Below are positions 42,187-50,541 of a stretch of DNA of 64,000 nucleotides, in pieces. Within the stretch, counting starts at the first letter, position 1. Each line of letters opens with the position of its first letter. The notes under the pieces are model-generated. The model did not search any database. It had not been told where the DNA came from and saw nothing but the letters and a program-made list of their open reading frames with translations. The position numbers were made by a program, and so were the translations under genes. This stretch comes from Rubrivivax rivuli (GTDB lineage: Bacteria > Pseudomonadota > Gammaproteobacteria > Burkholderiales > Burkholderiaceae_C): assembly GCF_004016505.1 (NCBI RefSeq), contig NZ_SACR01000001.1, positions 248,001-312,000 of the forward strand, given 5' to 3'.

Positions 42187-43317
42187 TCAGACCGCCGTCA
42201 CGGGCACCGGGCGGCCGGTGAGGTAGCCCTGGATGAGCTGGAAGCCCATCTCGCGGCACAGCGCGGCTTCGGCTTCCAGTTCCACCCCTTCGGCCAGCGG
42301 CACGCTGCCGACATCCAGCACTTGGCGCACCAGCCCGGCCAGGCCGCGGCGCTTGGCCTCGCCGGCTTCGTGGATGCCACGGATCAGGCCCATGTCGAAC
42401 TTGACGAAGTGCGCCGGCACCTCCCACAGCTCGTTCAGCCGCGCCTGCCCGGCGCCGAAGTCGTCGTAGGCGAAGCGCACGTCGATGTCCTTCAGCCGTG
42501 CGGCGAGCTCGCGCATGCGCGGCACTTCCACCACGGCCGATTCGTGCACCTCCAGCACCAGCAGCGGCTGCCCCGGGCCGTGGCGCAGCGCCTGCAGGTC
42601 GTCGAAGAAGGCGTCGCTGAAGGTCTCCAGCGGATGGGCGTTGACGAAGAGGTGGGCACCCTGCAGGCGCGGGGCCAGCGCCTGCACGCCATGCGCGCGA
42701 AAGGCGCTGCTGAGCTCCACCTCGAGGTCGAGCGTGGCGGCCAGCTTGAAGAGGTGGATGGGGGAGTAGCGCAGCTCCGGGTGGTCGCAGCGGCCCAGCA
42801 GCTCGTAGGCGAACACCGCACCGCCCCGGGCCTGCACGATGGGCTGCGCAGCCGCCGACATGCCGCGCCCCTGGAGGAACTCGCGGAACGGGCGCTCCTC
42901 GCGCACGAAGTTGCTCGACAGCTTGCGCGGCTGGGTGGCCACGATCATCGTGCGCTGCTCGTCCTCGGCCCCGCCCGGCTGCGTGCGCAGGGCCGTGCTG
43001 AGCACACCGTAGCGGAACTCGGCGGCGCCGAAGTGGATGACGTCGCCCTCCTTCAGCACGTGCGGCGCGGTCAGGCGCGTGCGGTTGACGTAGGTGCCGT
43101 TGGTGCTGTTCAGGTCGTTCAGGAGCAGGTCGCCCCCCGGCCCCAGCGACAGCACCGCATGGTGGCGGCTGAGGCCGCGCGCCTCGACCGACAGCTCGTT
43201 GTCGACCTCGCGCCCGATGCGGAAAGGCAGCTTGTGGACGGTGTGCACCACGTGCGTACCGTCTGCTGCCACGCTCTCCAGGAACACGCCCTCGACCACC
43301 ACCACCCCCTGCGCCAC
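42187..43317 (-). CDS. FHA-EAL fusion, putative c-di-GMP phosphodiesterase
   Basis: A 376-residue cytosolic protein. The N-terminal FHA domain (about 25-105) has FRIGREVDNEL, LSRHHAVL and LNDLNSTNGTYVN, the phosphothreonine-binding residues. The EAL domain (about 150-370) has YELLGR (E172, L for A), LFVNAHP, VLEVHES, YDDFGAG, FVKFDMG and AEGVELE, so metal and catalytic residues appear kept. An FHA-EAL combination would let a Ser/Thr kinase control c-di-GMP breakdown or binding. It starts at GTG; the gene diverges from the GNAT gene. Confidence 0.87.
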   Translation of the reverse strand: MAQGVVVVEGVFLESVAADGTHVVHTVHKLPFRIGREVDNELSVEARGLSRHHAVLSLGPGGDLLLNDLNSTNGTYVNRTRLTAPHVLKEGDVIHFGAAEFRYGVLSTALRTQPGGAEDEQRTMIVATQPRKLSSNFVREERPFREFLQGRGMSAAAQPIVQARGGAVFAYELLGRCDHPELRYSPIHLFKLAATLDLEVELSSAFRAHGVQALAPRLQGAHLFVNAHPLETFSDAFFDDLQALRHGPGQPLLVLEVHESAVVEVPRMRELAARLKDIDVRFAYDDFGAGQARLNELWEVPAHFVKFDMGLIRGIHEAGEAKRRGLAGLVRQVLDVGSVPLAEGVELEAEAALCREMGFQLIQGYLTGRPVPVTAV

Positions 43318-43384
43318 GCCCGGCCGCCCGCTTGCAACTCAATGTAGCCGAAAGGGCGGTGCACCCGCGCGGCAGAATCACGGC

Positions 43385-43669
43385 ATGCCCCCAGACTCAA
43401 GGCCCGATGTCGTCCACCAGCCCGAGGCCTCGCGCTTCGTCGTGAACATGCCGCAGGGTCTGGCGCTGTGCAGCTACCGGCGCGAGAACGGTGTGCTGGT
43501 GCTGCCGCACACCCTGGTGCCGCCAGCCCTGGAAGGCCGCGGCATCGCCGCAGCGCTGGTGCAAGAGGCCCTGACCTGGGCCCGCCAGCAAGGCCTGAGG
43601 GTGCGGCCCACCTGCAGCTACGTGGCGGCCTACATGCAGCGCCACCCCGAGACGCAAGACCTGCTGTAG
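43385..43669 (+). CDS. Small GNAT-family N-acetyltransferase (YjdJ-like)
   Basis: A 94-residue single-domain acetyltransferase of the COG2388 type. VPPALEGRGIAAALVQEAL carries the acetyl-CoA pyrophosphate loop (Gly-Arg-Gly-Ile-Ala) and PTCSYVAAYMQRHPE is the typical C-terminal strand and helix. The substrate is unknown. It converges with ldcA, the stops being 6 bases apart. Confidence 0.85.
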   Translation: MPPDSRPDVVHQPEASRFVVNMPQGLALCSYRRENGVLVLPHTLVPPALEGRGIAAALVQEALTWARQQGLRVRPTCSYVAAYMQRHPETQDLL

Positions 43670-43675
43670 GGCCCG

Positions 43676-44713
43676 CTACAGCACCGCAGGCTGCAGGAAA
43701 CGCACGGTACCGGCGTCGGCGTCCATCTCCACGGGCAGGCCCACCGGCAGCGTGAACTTGCGCTTGATGTGGCCGAAGAGCGCGCCGCTGTAGACCGGCA
43801 CGTTCAGCGGCTTGAAGTAGTCGTCGAAGACTTCATCGAGCGTCAGCGTGCCGTAGTTGCCGTCGCCCGGGCCGCAGTTCGTGAAGCCGCCCAGCACCAC
43901 GCCCGCCACGCGGTCGAGCGCACCGCTGAGCTTGAGCGTGCTGAGCATGCGGTCGACGCGGTAGATGTACTCGTTCACGTCTTCCAGGAAGAGGATGGCA
44001 CCGTCGAAGCGCGGCCAGTAGGCCGAGCCCGCCATCGAACTGAGCACCGCGAGGTTGCCCCCCACCAGCGGCCCCCGTGCCGTGCCGCCGCGCAGCGTCG
44101 TGATGCGGCCACCGCGCACGGCAAGGTTGTCTTCGCGGTCTTTCGGGTTGGCCAGCGTCACGGCCTGCGCTTCCATCACCGCGCTGCGCAGCCACTGCAC
44201 GCTGAAGTCGTTCCACTCGCTGGCGCCCATGGGGCAGTGGAAGGTGACCAGGCCGGTCTGCACCTGAACGGCGTTGATCAGCGCGGTGAGGTCGGAGAAG
44301 CCGCCCAGGAACTTCGGCCTGCGGCGGATGGCCGCGTAGTCGATCAGCGGCAGGATGCGGTTGCCGCCCGAGCCGCCGGTCATGGCCAGGATGCCCTGCA
44401 CCGAGGGGTCGGCGAACATCGCGTTCACGTCGGCGGCGCGCTGCGCGTCGGTGCCGGCGAAGTGGCCGTAGCGCGCGCGCAGGTTCGGTGCTTCGCGCAC
44501 CTTGAAGCCCAGGGCCTGCAGCGCCTCGGTGGCGAACTGGTAGGGCGCCCGCTCGTAGATGGCGCCCGAGGGGTTGATGAGCGCCACGGTGTCGCCCGGG
44601 CGCAGGCGCGGGGCCCGCAGCAGCGGCGGTACCGCAGCGCCCGCGGTGGCGGCGGTGGCGGCCGCGGTCGCCGCCATCGAAGCGGCCAGGAAGTGACGCC
44701 GGGGCAAGGCCAT
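43676..44713 (-). CDS. ldcA: LD-carboxypeptidase (peptidase S66), Tat-exported
   Basis: A 345-residue serine peptidase that removes terminal D-Ala from murein tetrapeptides. The N-terminus (LPRRHFLAASMAATAAATAA) is a Tat-like signal, so this copy is exported, unlike the cytoplasmic LdcA of E. coli. S66 triad motifs: GGFSDLTAL (Ser), LFLEDVNEYIYRVDRM (Glu) and GHIKRKFTLPVG (His). It is third in an operon LysR-ddpX-ldcA. Confidence 0.88.
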   Translation of the reverse strand: MALPRRHFLAASMAATAAATAATAGAAVPPLLRAPRLRPGDTVALINPSGAIYERAPYQFATEALQALGFKVREAPNLRARYGHFAGTDAQRAADVNAMFADPSVQGILAMTGGSGGNRILPLIDYAAIRRRPKFLGGFSDLTALINAVQVQTGLVTFHCPMGASEWNDFSVQWLRSAVMEAQAVTLANPKDREDNLAVRGGRITTLRGGTARGPLVGGNLAVLSSMAGSAYWPRFDGAILFLEDVNEYIYRVDRMLSTLKLSGALDRVAGVVLGGFTNCGPGDGNYGTLTLDEVFDDYFKPLNVPVYSGALFGHIKRKFTLPVGLPVEMDADAGTVRFLQPAVL

Positions 44714-44749
44714 GCAGGGAACTCCGTGAAGAAGGGAGGCGCGCGCCGT

Positions 44750-45379
44750 CTAGACCACGCGCGGCCACTCGTGGCGCACGCGCTCGCGGTCGCCGTGGTC
44801 GAAGTGCCACCACTCGGTGGCGATGCCGTGGAAGCCGCCGCGTGCCATCACGCGCGCCAGGCACTCGCGCTCGGCCACGTGCGCGGCCGTGAGCACACCG
44901 CTTTTCAGGTGTTCGGCATGCAGCGCCGGGTGCGAGGCCAGCGTCATTTCGTCGAAACCGCTGCCCATGTCGGCTTCGCGGCCCTGGGGGTCGAGCAAGG
45001 TCACGTCCACGGCCATGCCGAAACTGTGGATGGAGCCGCGCACCGGGTGGGCGAAGTACTGCGCCATCGGCGTGCCCTCGACATCGGCCCAGATGGCTTC
45101 CTGCACACGCTGCGGGCGCAGGGCGTCCAGCACCACGATCTGCCAGCCCGGGCGCTCGGCCTGGAGGGCCTCGGCCGCGGCTTCCAGGCCCTCGGCGGCC
45201 TCGCGGCGCAACCAGGCGCAGTCCATGCCGCGGTAGAGCTCCACGCCGGCAAAGTTGTTGCGGCTGGCGTAACGCAGGTCGTGCCGCACGCCGCGCAGGC
45301 TGGCCAGCGGGCGGAACATCGGGTGGCTGCCGATGGCCTCCACCGGCACCGGCGGCACGGCGTGCAAGGCCAGCGTCAT
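44750..45379 (-). CDS. ddpX: D-alanyl-D-alanine dipeptidase (VanX/DdpX family, M15D)
   Basis: A 209-residue zinc dipeptidase. Zinc motifs are GSIHSFGMAVDVTLLD (His and Asp of SxHxxGxAxD) and EWWHFDH near the C-terminus (catalytic Glu and third His). No signal peptide is visible. ATGA overlap with the LysR gene. It would split D-Ala-D-Ala for carbon and nitrogen or cell-wall recycling; there is no VanA/VanH ligase nearby, so vancomycin resistance is not indicated. Confidence 0.87.
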   Translation of the reverse strand: MTLALHAVPPVPVEAIGSHPMFRPLASLRGVRHDLRYASRNNFAGVELYRGMDCAWLRREAAEGLEAAAEALQAERPGWQIVVLDALRPQRVQEAIWADVEGTPMAQYFAHPVRGSIHSFGMAVDVTLLDPQGREADMGSGFDEMTLASHPALHAEHLKSGVLTAAHVAERECLARVMARGGFHGIATEWWHFDHGDRERVRHEWPRVV

Positions 45380-46311
45380 GCCACCGCCTGCCGCGCCAGC
45401 GCGGCGCCCGGTTCCTGCAGCGGCTGCAGGCAGGCCTCGGCGGCCTCGCGCAGATGCTTGAGCAGGCGGCGCGCGGCCTGCGACAGCGGCGCCTGGTGGG
45501 CCGAGAGCAGCACCAGCGGCACGGGCAGGGCGGGCTCGAGCACGCGCACGCGCACACGGCTGCGGTCGGCGCTGGCGGCGGTGTAGGGGTCGACCACGGT
45601 CACACCCAGGCCGGCCTCGGCCAGCGCACGCGCCAGGGGGTAGGTCTGCACCGTCACGCGCATCTGCGGCACCGTGCCCGTGGCCTCGCAGGCGGCCAGC
45701 ACGCGGTGGCCGAGCGGGTCGTCGTCGGCCAGGCCGATCAGTTCCGGCGGCAGGTCCTTCACGTGCAGCGGGCCGGCATGGCGCGCGGCAGGCTGGCGCA
45801 TGGGCACCAGCGCAGCCATGGGTGCGGTGGCCAGCACCTCGGCGCGCAGGCCGGGGTGGCGGGGGTCTTGCAGCGTGAGGGCCATGTCGGCCTCGCCGAG
45901 CAGCAGCGCGCTGATGAGCTCGCGCGTGTGCTGCGTGCTGAGCAGGCAGCGCCCGCCGGGCGTGGCCTGCTGCCAGCGCGCCATGGCCGCGGGCACCACC
46001 GTCAGGCCCAGCGCGGGCGTGGCGGCCAGGCGGATGGTCTGCGTCTGCCCGGTCTTGAGGCTGGCCGCCAGGCGGCGCACGGCGAGCAGGTCGCCCTGCA
46101 GGCGGTCGACCTCCACGAAGAGCCGCTGCGCCTCGGGCGTGGGCACGAACTTGCCCTTGCTGCGGTCGAAGAGCAGCACGCCCAGTTGCGCTTCGGCATG
46201 CTGCAGCAGCTTGGTGACGGCCGGCTGCGAGATGTGCAGCACCTGCGCCGCGCCGCTGACGGTGCCGGCCTGCATCACCGCATGGAAGACTTCGATGTGG
46301 CGCAGTCTCAT
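45376..46311 (-). CDS. LysR-family regulator of the murein-peptide operon
   Basis: A 311-residue regulator. Winged helix-turn-helix at residues about 1-62 (MRLRHIEVFHAVMQAGTVSG, ISQPAVTKLLQHAEAQLG); the rest is a LysR effector domain. The ATG at 46311 is the usual LysR start; an in-frame ATG at 46362 would add 17 odd residues. It is in the same direction as, and overlaps, ddpX, so it may control its own operon. The 121-base gap to the divergent glucosidase gene holds its promoter. Confidence 0.9.
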   Translation of the reverse strand: MRLRHIEVFHAVMQAGTVSGAAQVLHISQPAVTKLLQHAEAQLGVLLFDRSKGKFVPTPEAQRLFVEVDRLQGDLLAVRRLAASLKTGQTQTIRLAATPALGLTVVPAAMARWQQATPGGRCLLSTQHTRELISALLLGEADMALTLQDPRHPGLRAEVLATAPMAALVPMRQPAARHAGPLHVKDLPPELIGLADDDPLGHRVLAACEATGTVPQMRVTVQTYPLARALAEAGLGVTVVDPYTAASADRSRVRVRVLEPALPVPLVLLSAHQAPLSQAARRLLKHLREAAEACLQPLQEPGAALARQAVA

Positions 46312-46432
46312 TGCAGCGGCACGGGGGGCGGGGGGCAGGTCGGTGCCATGGTGGAGGTCCATCATAGCCAGCGCACGCCTGCAGGCCGAGCAGCCCGTTG
46401 GGGTCGAAGGGCCCTGGGCACAATCCCGGCGC

Positions 46433-48208
46433 ATGTTCCTGCTGCACCCTGCCACCCCGCCCTGGGCCGTGCCCGACGCCACCGGCCTGCATCTCGTGCT
46501 GCTGAGCGACCAGCCCTTGCCCGCCGGGCGCGTGTTCGTGCGCAGCCTGCCCGACAACGAAGAGCTGCTCACGCCCCTGCAGCCCGACGGCCAGGAAGGC
46601 ACCCTGCAGCGCTGGTGCGCCCACATCGCCTGGGACGGCGGGCACGGCCTGCAGCGCTACTGCTTCGTGGTGGCGCTGGAAGGTGCCGCGCCGGGCGACG
46701 AAGGTCGCCTGCAGTGGCTGGCCGCCGACGGCCTGCACGCCGAACTGCCACCCGAGGCCGTGCACTTCCGCCACCACCGCCACGGCCAGCCGCCGGCCTG
46801 GGTGCGCGACCAGGTCTTCTACCAAGTCTTCCCTGACCGCTTTGCGCGCGGCAACCCAGCGCCCTTCGTCGCGCCGCCGGGTGCGGTGGCCAGCCCCTGG
46901 GGCGCCAAGCCCGATTCATGCCTGGGCCAGCGCCAGTTCTTCGGGGGCGATCTGGCCGGCGTGACGCAGCAGCTGCCCTACCTGCAAGACGAACTGGGCG
47001 TCACCGCGCTCTACCTCAACCCGGTGTTCCAGAGCCCCAGCAACCACCGCTACGACACCAGCGACTACACGCAGGTCGACCCCCTGCTCGGCGGCAACGC
47101 GGCGCTGCTGGCACTGCGCCAGGCCACCCAGGCACGCGGCATGCGGCTGATGCTGGACGCGGTGGTCAACCACACCGGCGAGCAGCACGCCTGGCTGCAG
47201 CAGCATGCCGGCTGGTACGCGCGCGATGCGGAAGGCCGCGTGCTCGGCTGGAAGGGCCACGGCACGCTGCCGGTGCTCGATTTCTCCGTGCCCGGCGTGC
47301 AGCAGGCCGTCTACGGCGCGCCCGACAGCGTGCTGCGCCGCTGGCTGCAGCCGCCCTGGTCCATCGACGGCTGGCGGCTGGATGTCGTGCACATGCTGGG
47401 TGAAGGCACCGGCGCGCGCCACAACGCGCGCCACATCCGCCGCATGCGCCAGGCCGTGCGCGAAGAGAACCCGCAGGCCTACCTGCTGGGCGAGCACTTC
47501 TCGGAGGCCACGCGCTGGCTGCAGGGTGACCAGGAAGACGGCGCGATGAACTACCACGGCTTCACGACGCCCGTGCGTGGCTGGCTGGCCGGGCTGGAAC
47601 TCGCCGGCGTGCGCCAGCGCCTGAGCACCGCGGCCTTCGAGGCCTGGCTCACGCGCGCCATCGCGGCCATCCCCTACGCCAACCAGCTGGCGCAGATGAA
47701 CCTGCTCGACAGCCATGACGTGCCGCGCCTGCTGACGGAACTGGGCGGCGACCACGCGCGGCTGCAACTGGCCTTCACGCTGCTGTTCACGCGGCCCGGC
47801 GCGCCCTGCCTCTACTACGGCGACGAGATCGGCCTGGAAGGCGGCGCCGACCCCGACTGCCGCCGCTGCTTCGACTGGGACCGCAGCCACTGGCCGATGC
47901 CGCTGTGGCAGCACGTGCAGCGCCTGGCGCGCCTGCGGGCGCAGCGCGCCGAGTGGCGCGAGGGCGCCACGCTCACGCTGGACCAGGGCGACGACTGGCT
48001 GGCCTATGCCCGCTACACGCCGCAAGCCGCCAGCGTGGTGCTGGTGAACCGCGGGGCGGCCACGTCGGCGGCCTTGCCGCTGCACCGCCTGCCGCTGCGG
48101 CCCCGGCGGGTGCAAGGCTGGCAGGGCGAAGCCGTGGCGGTGGCCAGCGGCGTGGCCACGCTCACGGTGCCCGCCTGCGCCAGCACCGTGCTGCTGCTCG
48201 ACGCCTGA
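46433..48208 (+). CDS. malZ: Maltodextrin glucosidase / alpha-amylase family (GH13)
   Basis: A 591-residue cytosolic GH13 enzyme. An N-terminal beta domain (about 1-120) precedes the barrel, with VFYQVFPDRFARG, the region-I DAVVNHTG, nucleophile Asp in DGWRLDVVHML, acid/base Glu in YLLGEHFSE, and the third Asp in NLLDSHD. The arrangement matches MalZ, which releases glucose from the reducing end of maltodextrins; neopullulanase-like activity is a possible alternative. No sugar transporter is next to it. Confidence 0.87.
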   Translation: MFLLHPATPPWAVPDATGLHLVLLSDQPLPAGRVFVRSLPDNEELLTPLQPDGQEGTLQRWCAHIAWDGGHGLQRYCFVVALEGAAPGDEGRLQWLAADGLHAELPPEAVHFRHHRHGQPPAWVRDQVFYQVFPDRFARGNPAPFVAPPGAVASPWGAKPDSCLGQRQFFGGDLAGVTQQLPYLQDELGVTALYLNPVFQSPSNHRYDTSDYTQVDPLLGGNAALLALRQATQARGMRLMLDAVVNHTGEQHAWLQQHAGWYARDAEGRVLGWKGHGTLPVLDFSVPGVQQAVYGAPDSVLRRWLQPPWSIDGWRLDVVHMLGEGTGARHNARHIRRMRQAVREENPQAYLLGEHFSEATRWLQGDQEDGAMNYHGFTTPVRGWLAGLELAGVRQRLSTAAFEAWLTRAIAAIPYANQLAQMNLLDSHDVPRLLTELGGDHARLQLAFTLLFTRPGAPCLYYGDEIGLEGGADPDCRRCFDWDRSHWPMPLWQHVQRLARLRAQRAEWREGATLTLDQGDDWLAYARYTPQAASVVLVNRGAATSAALPLHRLPLRPRRVQGWQGEAVAVASGVATLTVPACASTVLLLDA

Positions 48209-48282
48209 GCGCGCGCCCCGCCGGGCGCTCCATCCCCCCGTGGGTCGATGCCGACGAAGCCAACGCCGGCTAACTTGCGGGA

Positions 48283-48945
48283 ATGACGACGCTGCCCGCT
48301 TCTTCTGCTGCCGCACCGGCGCCCCGGCCTGCCCTGGCGCCCGACGCGGCCCGCCTCGCCGAGGCCGCCGACGCCCTGGCGGCGGCCCTGCTGGTGCTGC
48401 AGGCCGACGGCACGCTGCTGCACGCCAACGCGGCCGCACGCGTGCTGCTGCAGGACGGCCGCGACTGGCAGCTCGACGCCGAGCAGCGCGTGCGCCCGGT
48501 GGGCGGCGCGGCCGACGAGGCATTCGACACGGCTCTCAGCGCCGTGCGTGCCGCCCCCGCCGCGCTGCGCGTGCCCTTGGCCCACCCCGCAGGCGCACGC
48601 CTTTGCCGCCTGCCCGGGCCGGAGGATGGGGCCTGCACCTTGCTGCTCAGCCTGCCGCCGGCGCCCGGCCATGCGAACGACCTGCCCAGCTACGCCAGCG
48701 CCCACGCGCTGAGCCCCACCGAAACCCGCGTGCTGCAACGCCTGGCCCTGGGTGAAGGCAGCGCACAGGCCGCCGCCGCCCTGGGCCTGCGCGCCACCAC
48801 CGTGCGCACCCATGTGCTGGCGCTGCGCCGCAAGACGCGGCACGCCTCCTTGGCGGCGCTGGTGCAGACCCTGGGGCGCCTGCCGCCCGTGGCACCACCG
48901 ATGGGGCCCTCCCATCGCGCGGCGGCGCCCGCCTGGCCAAGGTGA
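48283..48945 (+). CDS. LuxR-type regulator 1 (PAS-like N-terminus, HTH C-terminus)
   Basis: A 220-residue regulator. Residues about 25-120 look like a PAS/sensor fold (ALLVLQADGTLLHANAAARVLL); the C-terminus (about 143-200) is a LuxR helix-turn-helix (LSPTETRVLQRLALGEGSAQ, TTVRTHVLALRRKT). No receiver domain is present. It is paralogous to the next gene. Its stop codon lies inside a palindrome that begins the TTCACC box array upstream of that paralogue. Confidence 0.83.
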   Translation: MTTLPASSAAAPAPRPALAPDAARLAEAADALAAALLVLQADGTLLHANAAARVLLQDGRDWQLDAEQRVRPVGGAADEAFDTALSAVRAAPAALRVPLAHPAGARLCRLPGPEDGACTLLLSLPPAPGHANDLPSYASAHALSPTETRVLQRLALGEGSAQAAAALGLRATTVRTHVLALRRKTRHASLAALVQTLGRLPPVAPPMGPSHRAAAPAWPR

Positions 48946-48999
48946 ATAGTTCACCAAGGGCCGCCCCTCTATTCACCCCCTTCGGCCCGAGCCTTCACC
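48941..48999 (+). promoter_or_regulatory. Palindrome and three TTCACC direct repeats at 22-bp spacing
   Basis: GGTGAA-TAG-TTCACC (48941-48955) is a perfect inverted repeat overlapping the stop of LuxR-type regulator 1. TTCACC then recurs at 48972-48977 and 48994-48999, each exactly 22 bases from the previous one, so all three boxes face the same side of the helix to within about a tenth of a turn per step. The array ends 61 bases before the ATG of LuxR-type regulator 2. It looks like an operator for a dimeric regulator binding cooperatively. Confidence 0.6.
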
Positions 49000-49060
49000 T
49001 AAGGTTGCACCCAGGGCGCCGACATCGGCAGCCACAGGCCAGCGACACAGAGGAGGTGCC

Positions 49061-49804
49061 ATGCTTCAAGCCATTCAACCGAAACCGGCCATGCCGACCA
49101 TGGCGGCCGTGATGGCGCGCGCCGCAGCGGACGACGGCCGTGAACGCGGCGAGCGGGCCAGCCGCGACCACGGCCAACCCAGCGTCTGGATGCTGGGCAT
49201 GCTCGACGAGATCGACTACGGCATGCTGCTCGTCACCGCCGACGCGCAGGTCAGCTACCTGAACCACGCGGCGCGGCTGGAGCTCGACGGCGACCACCCA
49301 CTGCAACTGCTGGGCAACACGCTGCGCGCGCACCGTGCGCAAGACGTGGCGCCCCTGTACGACGCGCTGGCCGCCGCGCAGCGCGGGCTGCGCCGGCTGG
49401 TGACGCTGGGTGAAGGCACGCAGCGCGTGTGCGTCTCGGTGGTGCCCATGCCCGGGCCCACGGCCACCGGCCAGACCGACCCGGCCCGCGCCACGCTGCT
49501 GGTGCTGGGCAAGCGCCAGGTGTGCGAACAGCTCTCGGTGCAGGGCTACGCCCGCAGCGTGGGGCTGACGCCGGCAGAGACGCGCGTGCTGGAGCAGCTG
49601 TGCGCCGGCGCACGGCCCGGCGAAGTGGCGGCGCGCGCAGGCGTGGCGGTGTCCACGGTGCGCACGCAGATCGGCAGCATCCGCACGAAAACCGGTGCCG
49701 GCAGCATCCGCGAGCTGGTGCGCCAGGTGGCCGTGCTGCCGCCGCTGGTGGGGGCCTTGCGCGGCCTCGGCGGGGCAGCCGGCTCGGCAGGGCCGCGCCG
49801 CTAA
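49061..49804 (+). CDS. LuxR-type regulator 2 (PAS-like N-terminus, HTH C-terminus)
   Basis: A 247-residue paralogue of the preceding gene with a strong GAGGAGGTG ribosome site. A PAS-like part (LDEIDYGMLLVTADAQVSYLN) is followed by a LuxR helix-turn-helix (LTPAETRVLEQLCAGARPGE, STVRTQIGSIRTKTG). The signal is unknown. It has its own upstream box array and is followed within 47 bases by a Crp/Fnr-type gene, making three regulators in a row. Confidence 0.85.
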   Translation: MLQAIQPKPAMPTMAAVMARAAADDGRERGERASRDHGQPSVWMLGMLDEIDYGMLLVTADAQVSYLNHAARLELDGDHPLQLLGNTLRAHRAQDVAPLYDALAAAQRGLRRLVTLGEGTQRVCVSVVPMPGPTATGQTDPARATLLVLGKRQVCEQLSVQGYARSVGLTPAETRVLEQLCAGARPGEVAARAGVAVSTVRTQIGSIRTKTGAGSIRELVRQVAVLPPLVGALRGLGGAAGSAGPRR

Positions 49805-49850
49805 GATCGGCGGGCTGGTGGGGCGCAGGTCCCGCCCCGGCCCACCGATC
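49805..49850 (+). other. Long imperfect hairpin between LuxR-type regulator 2 and the Crp/Fnr gene
   Basis: GATCGGCGGGC (49805-49815) pairs with GCCCACCGATC (49840-49850) with one mismatch; inside, GGGGCG (49820-49825) pairs with CGCCCC (49833-49838). It ends two bases before the Crp/Fnr ATG and has no T tract. It would hide the start region of that gene in the mRNA, or act as an operator. Confidence 0.5.
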
Positions 49851-49851
49851 G

Positions 49852-50520
49852 ATGCCCAGCCGCCCCCCGCCCCCCGCCGACACCGAAGACCTGCTGCACG
49901 CGGCCCCGATGAGCGCATCGCTGCGGGCGCTGGCGCGCCGGGGTGTGCAACGGCCGCTGCGCAAGGGCGCGCAGCTCATCAACGAAGGCGATGTCGGCGA
50001 CACGATCTACATCGTGCTGCACGGCCGCCTGCGGGCCTACACGACAGGCAGCGATGGGCGCGAGCTGACCTACGGCCTGTACGGCGCCGGCGAGTTCGTC
50101 GGCGAGATGGGCCTGGACGGCGGGGCCCGCTCGGCCCATGTCGAGGCGGTGGAACCCACGCTGTGCGCGATGGTCACGCGCGCCACGCTGGAAACGCACC
50201 TGCAGGAAGACCCGGCCTTCGCCTTCGAGCTGCTGGCCAAGGTGATACGGCGCGCGCGCTCGGCCACGCTGAACATGAAGCAGATCGCGCTGAACGACGT
50301 CTACGGACGCCTGAAGGCCCTGCTCGACACCCTGGCCGAAGCCCAGCCCGACGGCAGCCGGCTCATCGACCCGGCACCTTCGCACCTGGAGATCTCGCAG
50401 CTGCTCGGCTGCGGCCGCGAGATGGTGAGCAAGGTGCTGAAGGAGCTGGAGAAGGGCGGCTACGTCGAGGTGGGCCGCCGCCGGCTGCGGCTGCTGCGGC
50501 CGCTGGCCGCGAAGTGGTGA
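49852..50520 (+). CDS. Crp/Fnr-family transcriptional regulator
   Basis: A 222-residue regulator. Cyclic-nucleotide-binding fold at about 25-130 (LINEGDVGDTIYIVLHGRLRAY, YGAGEFVGEMGLDGGARSAH) and a C-terminal winged helix (LEISQLLGCGREMVSKVLKEL). GEMGLDGGARSAH resembles the cAMP pocket of CRP, including the Glu and Arg-Ser positions; no Fnr-type Cys cluster is seen, so a cyclic nucleotide is a more likely ligand than an Fe-S cluster. Confidence 0.88.
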   Translation: MPSRPPPPADTEDLLHAAPMSASLRALARRGVQRPLRKGAQLINEGDVGDTIYIVLHGRLRAYTTGSDGRELTYGLYGAGEFVGEMGLDGGARSAHVEAVEPTLCAMVTRATLETHLQEDPAFAFELLAKVIRRARSATLNMKQIALNDVYGRLKALLDTLAEAQPDGSRLIDPAPSHLEISQLLGCGREMVSKVLKELEKGGYVEVGRRRLRLLRPLAAKW

Positions 50521-50541
50521 GCAGCACCGCCGCGCGCCGCT

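Noticed and set aside
44750..45379. Vancomycin resistance by the VanX-like dipeptidase
   Set aside because: No VanA/VanH or VanRS genes nearby; the LdcA and LysR neighbours point to peptide catabolism.
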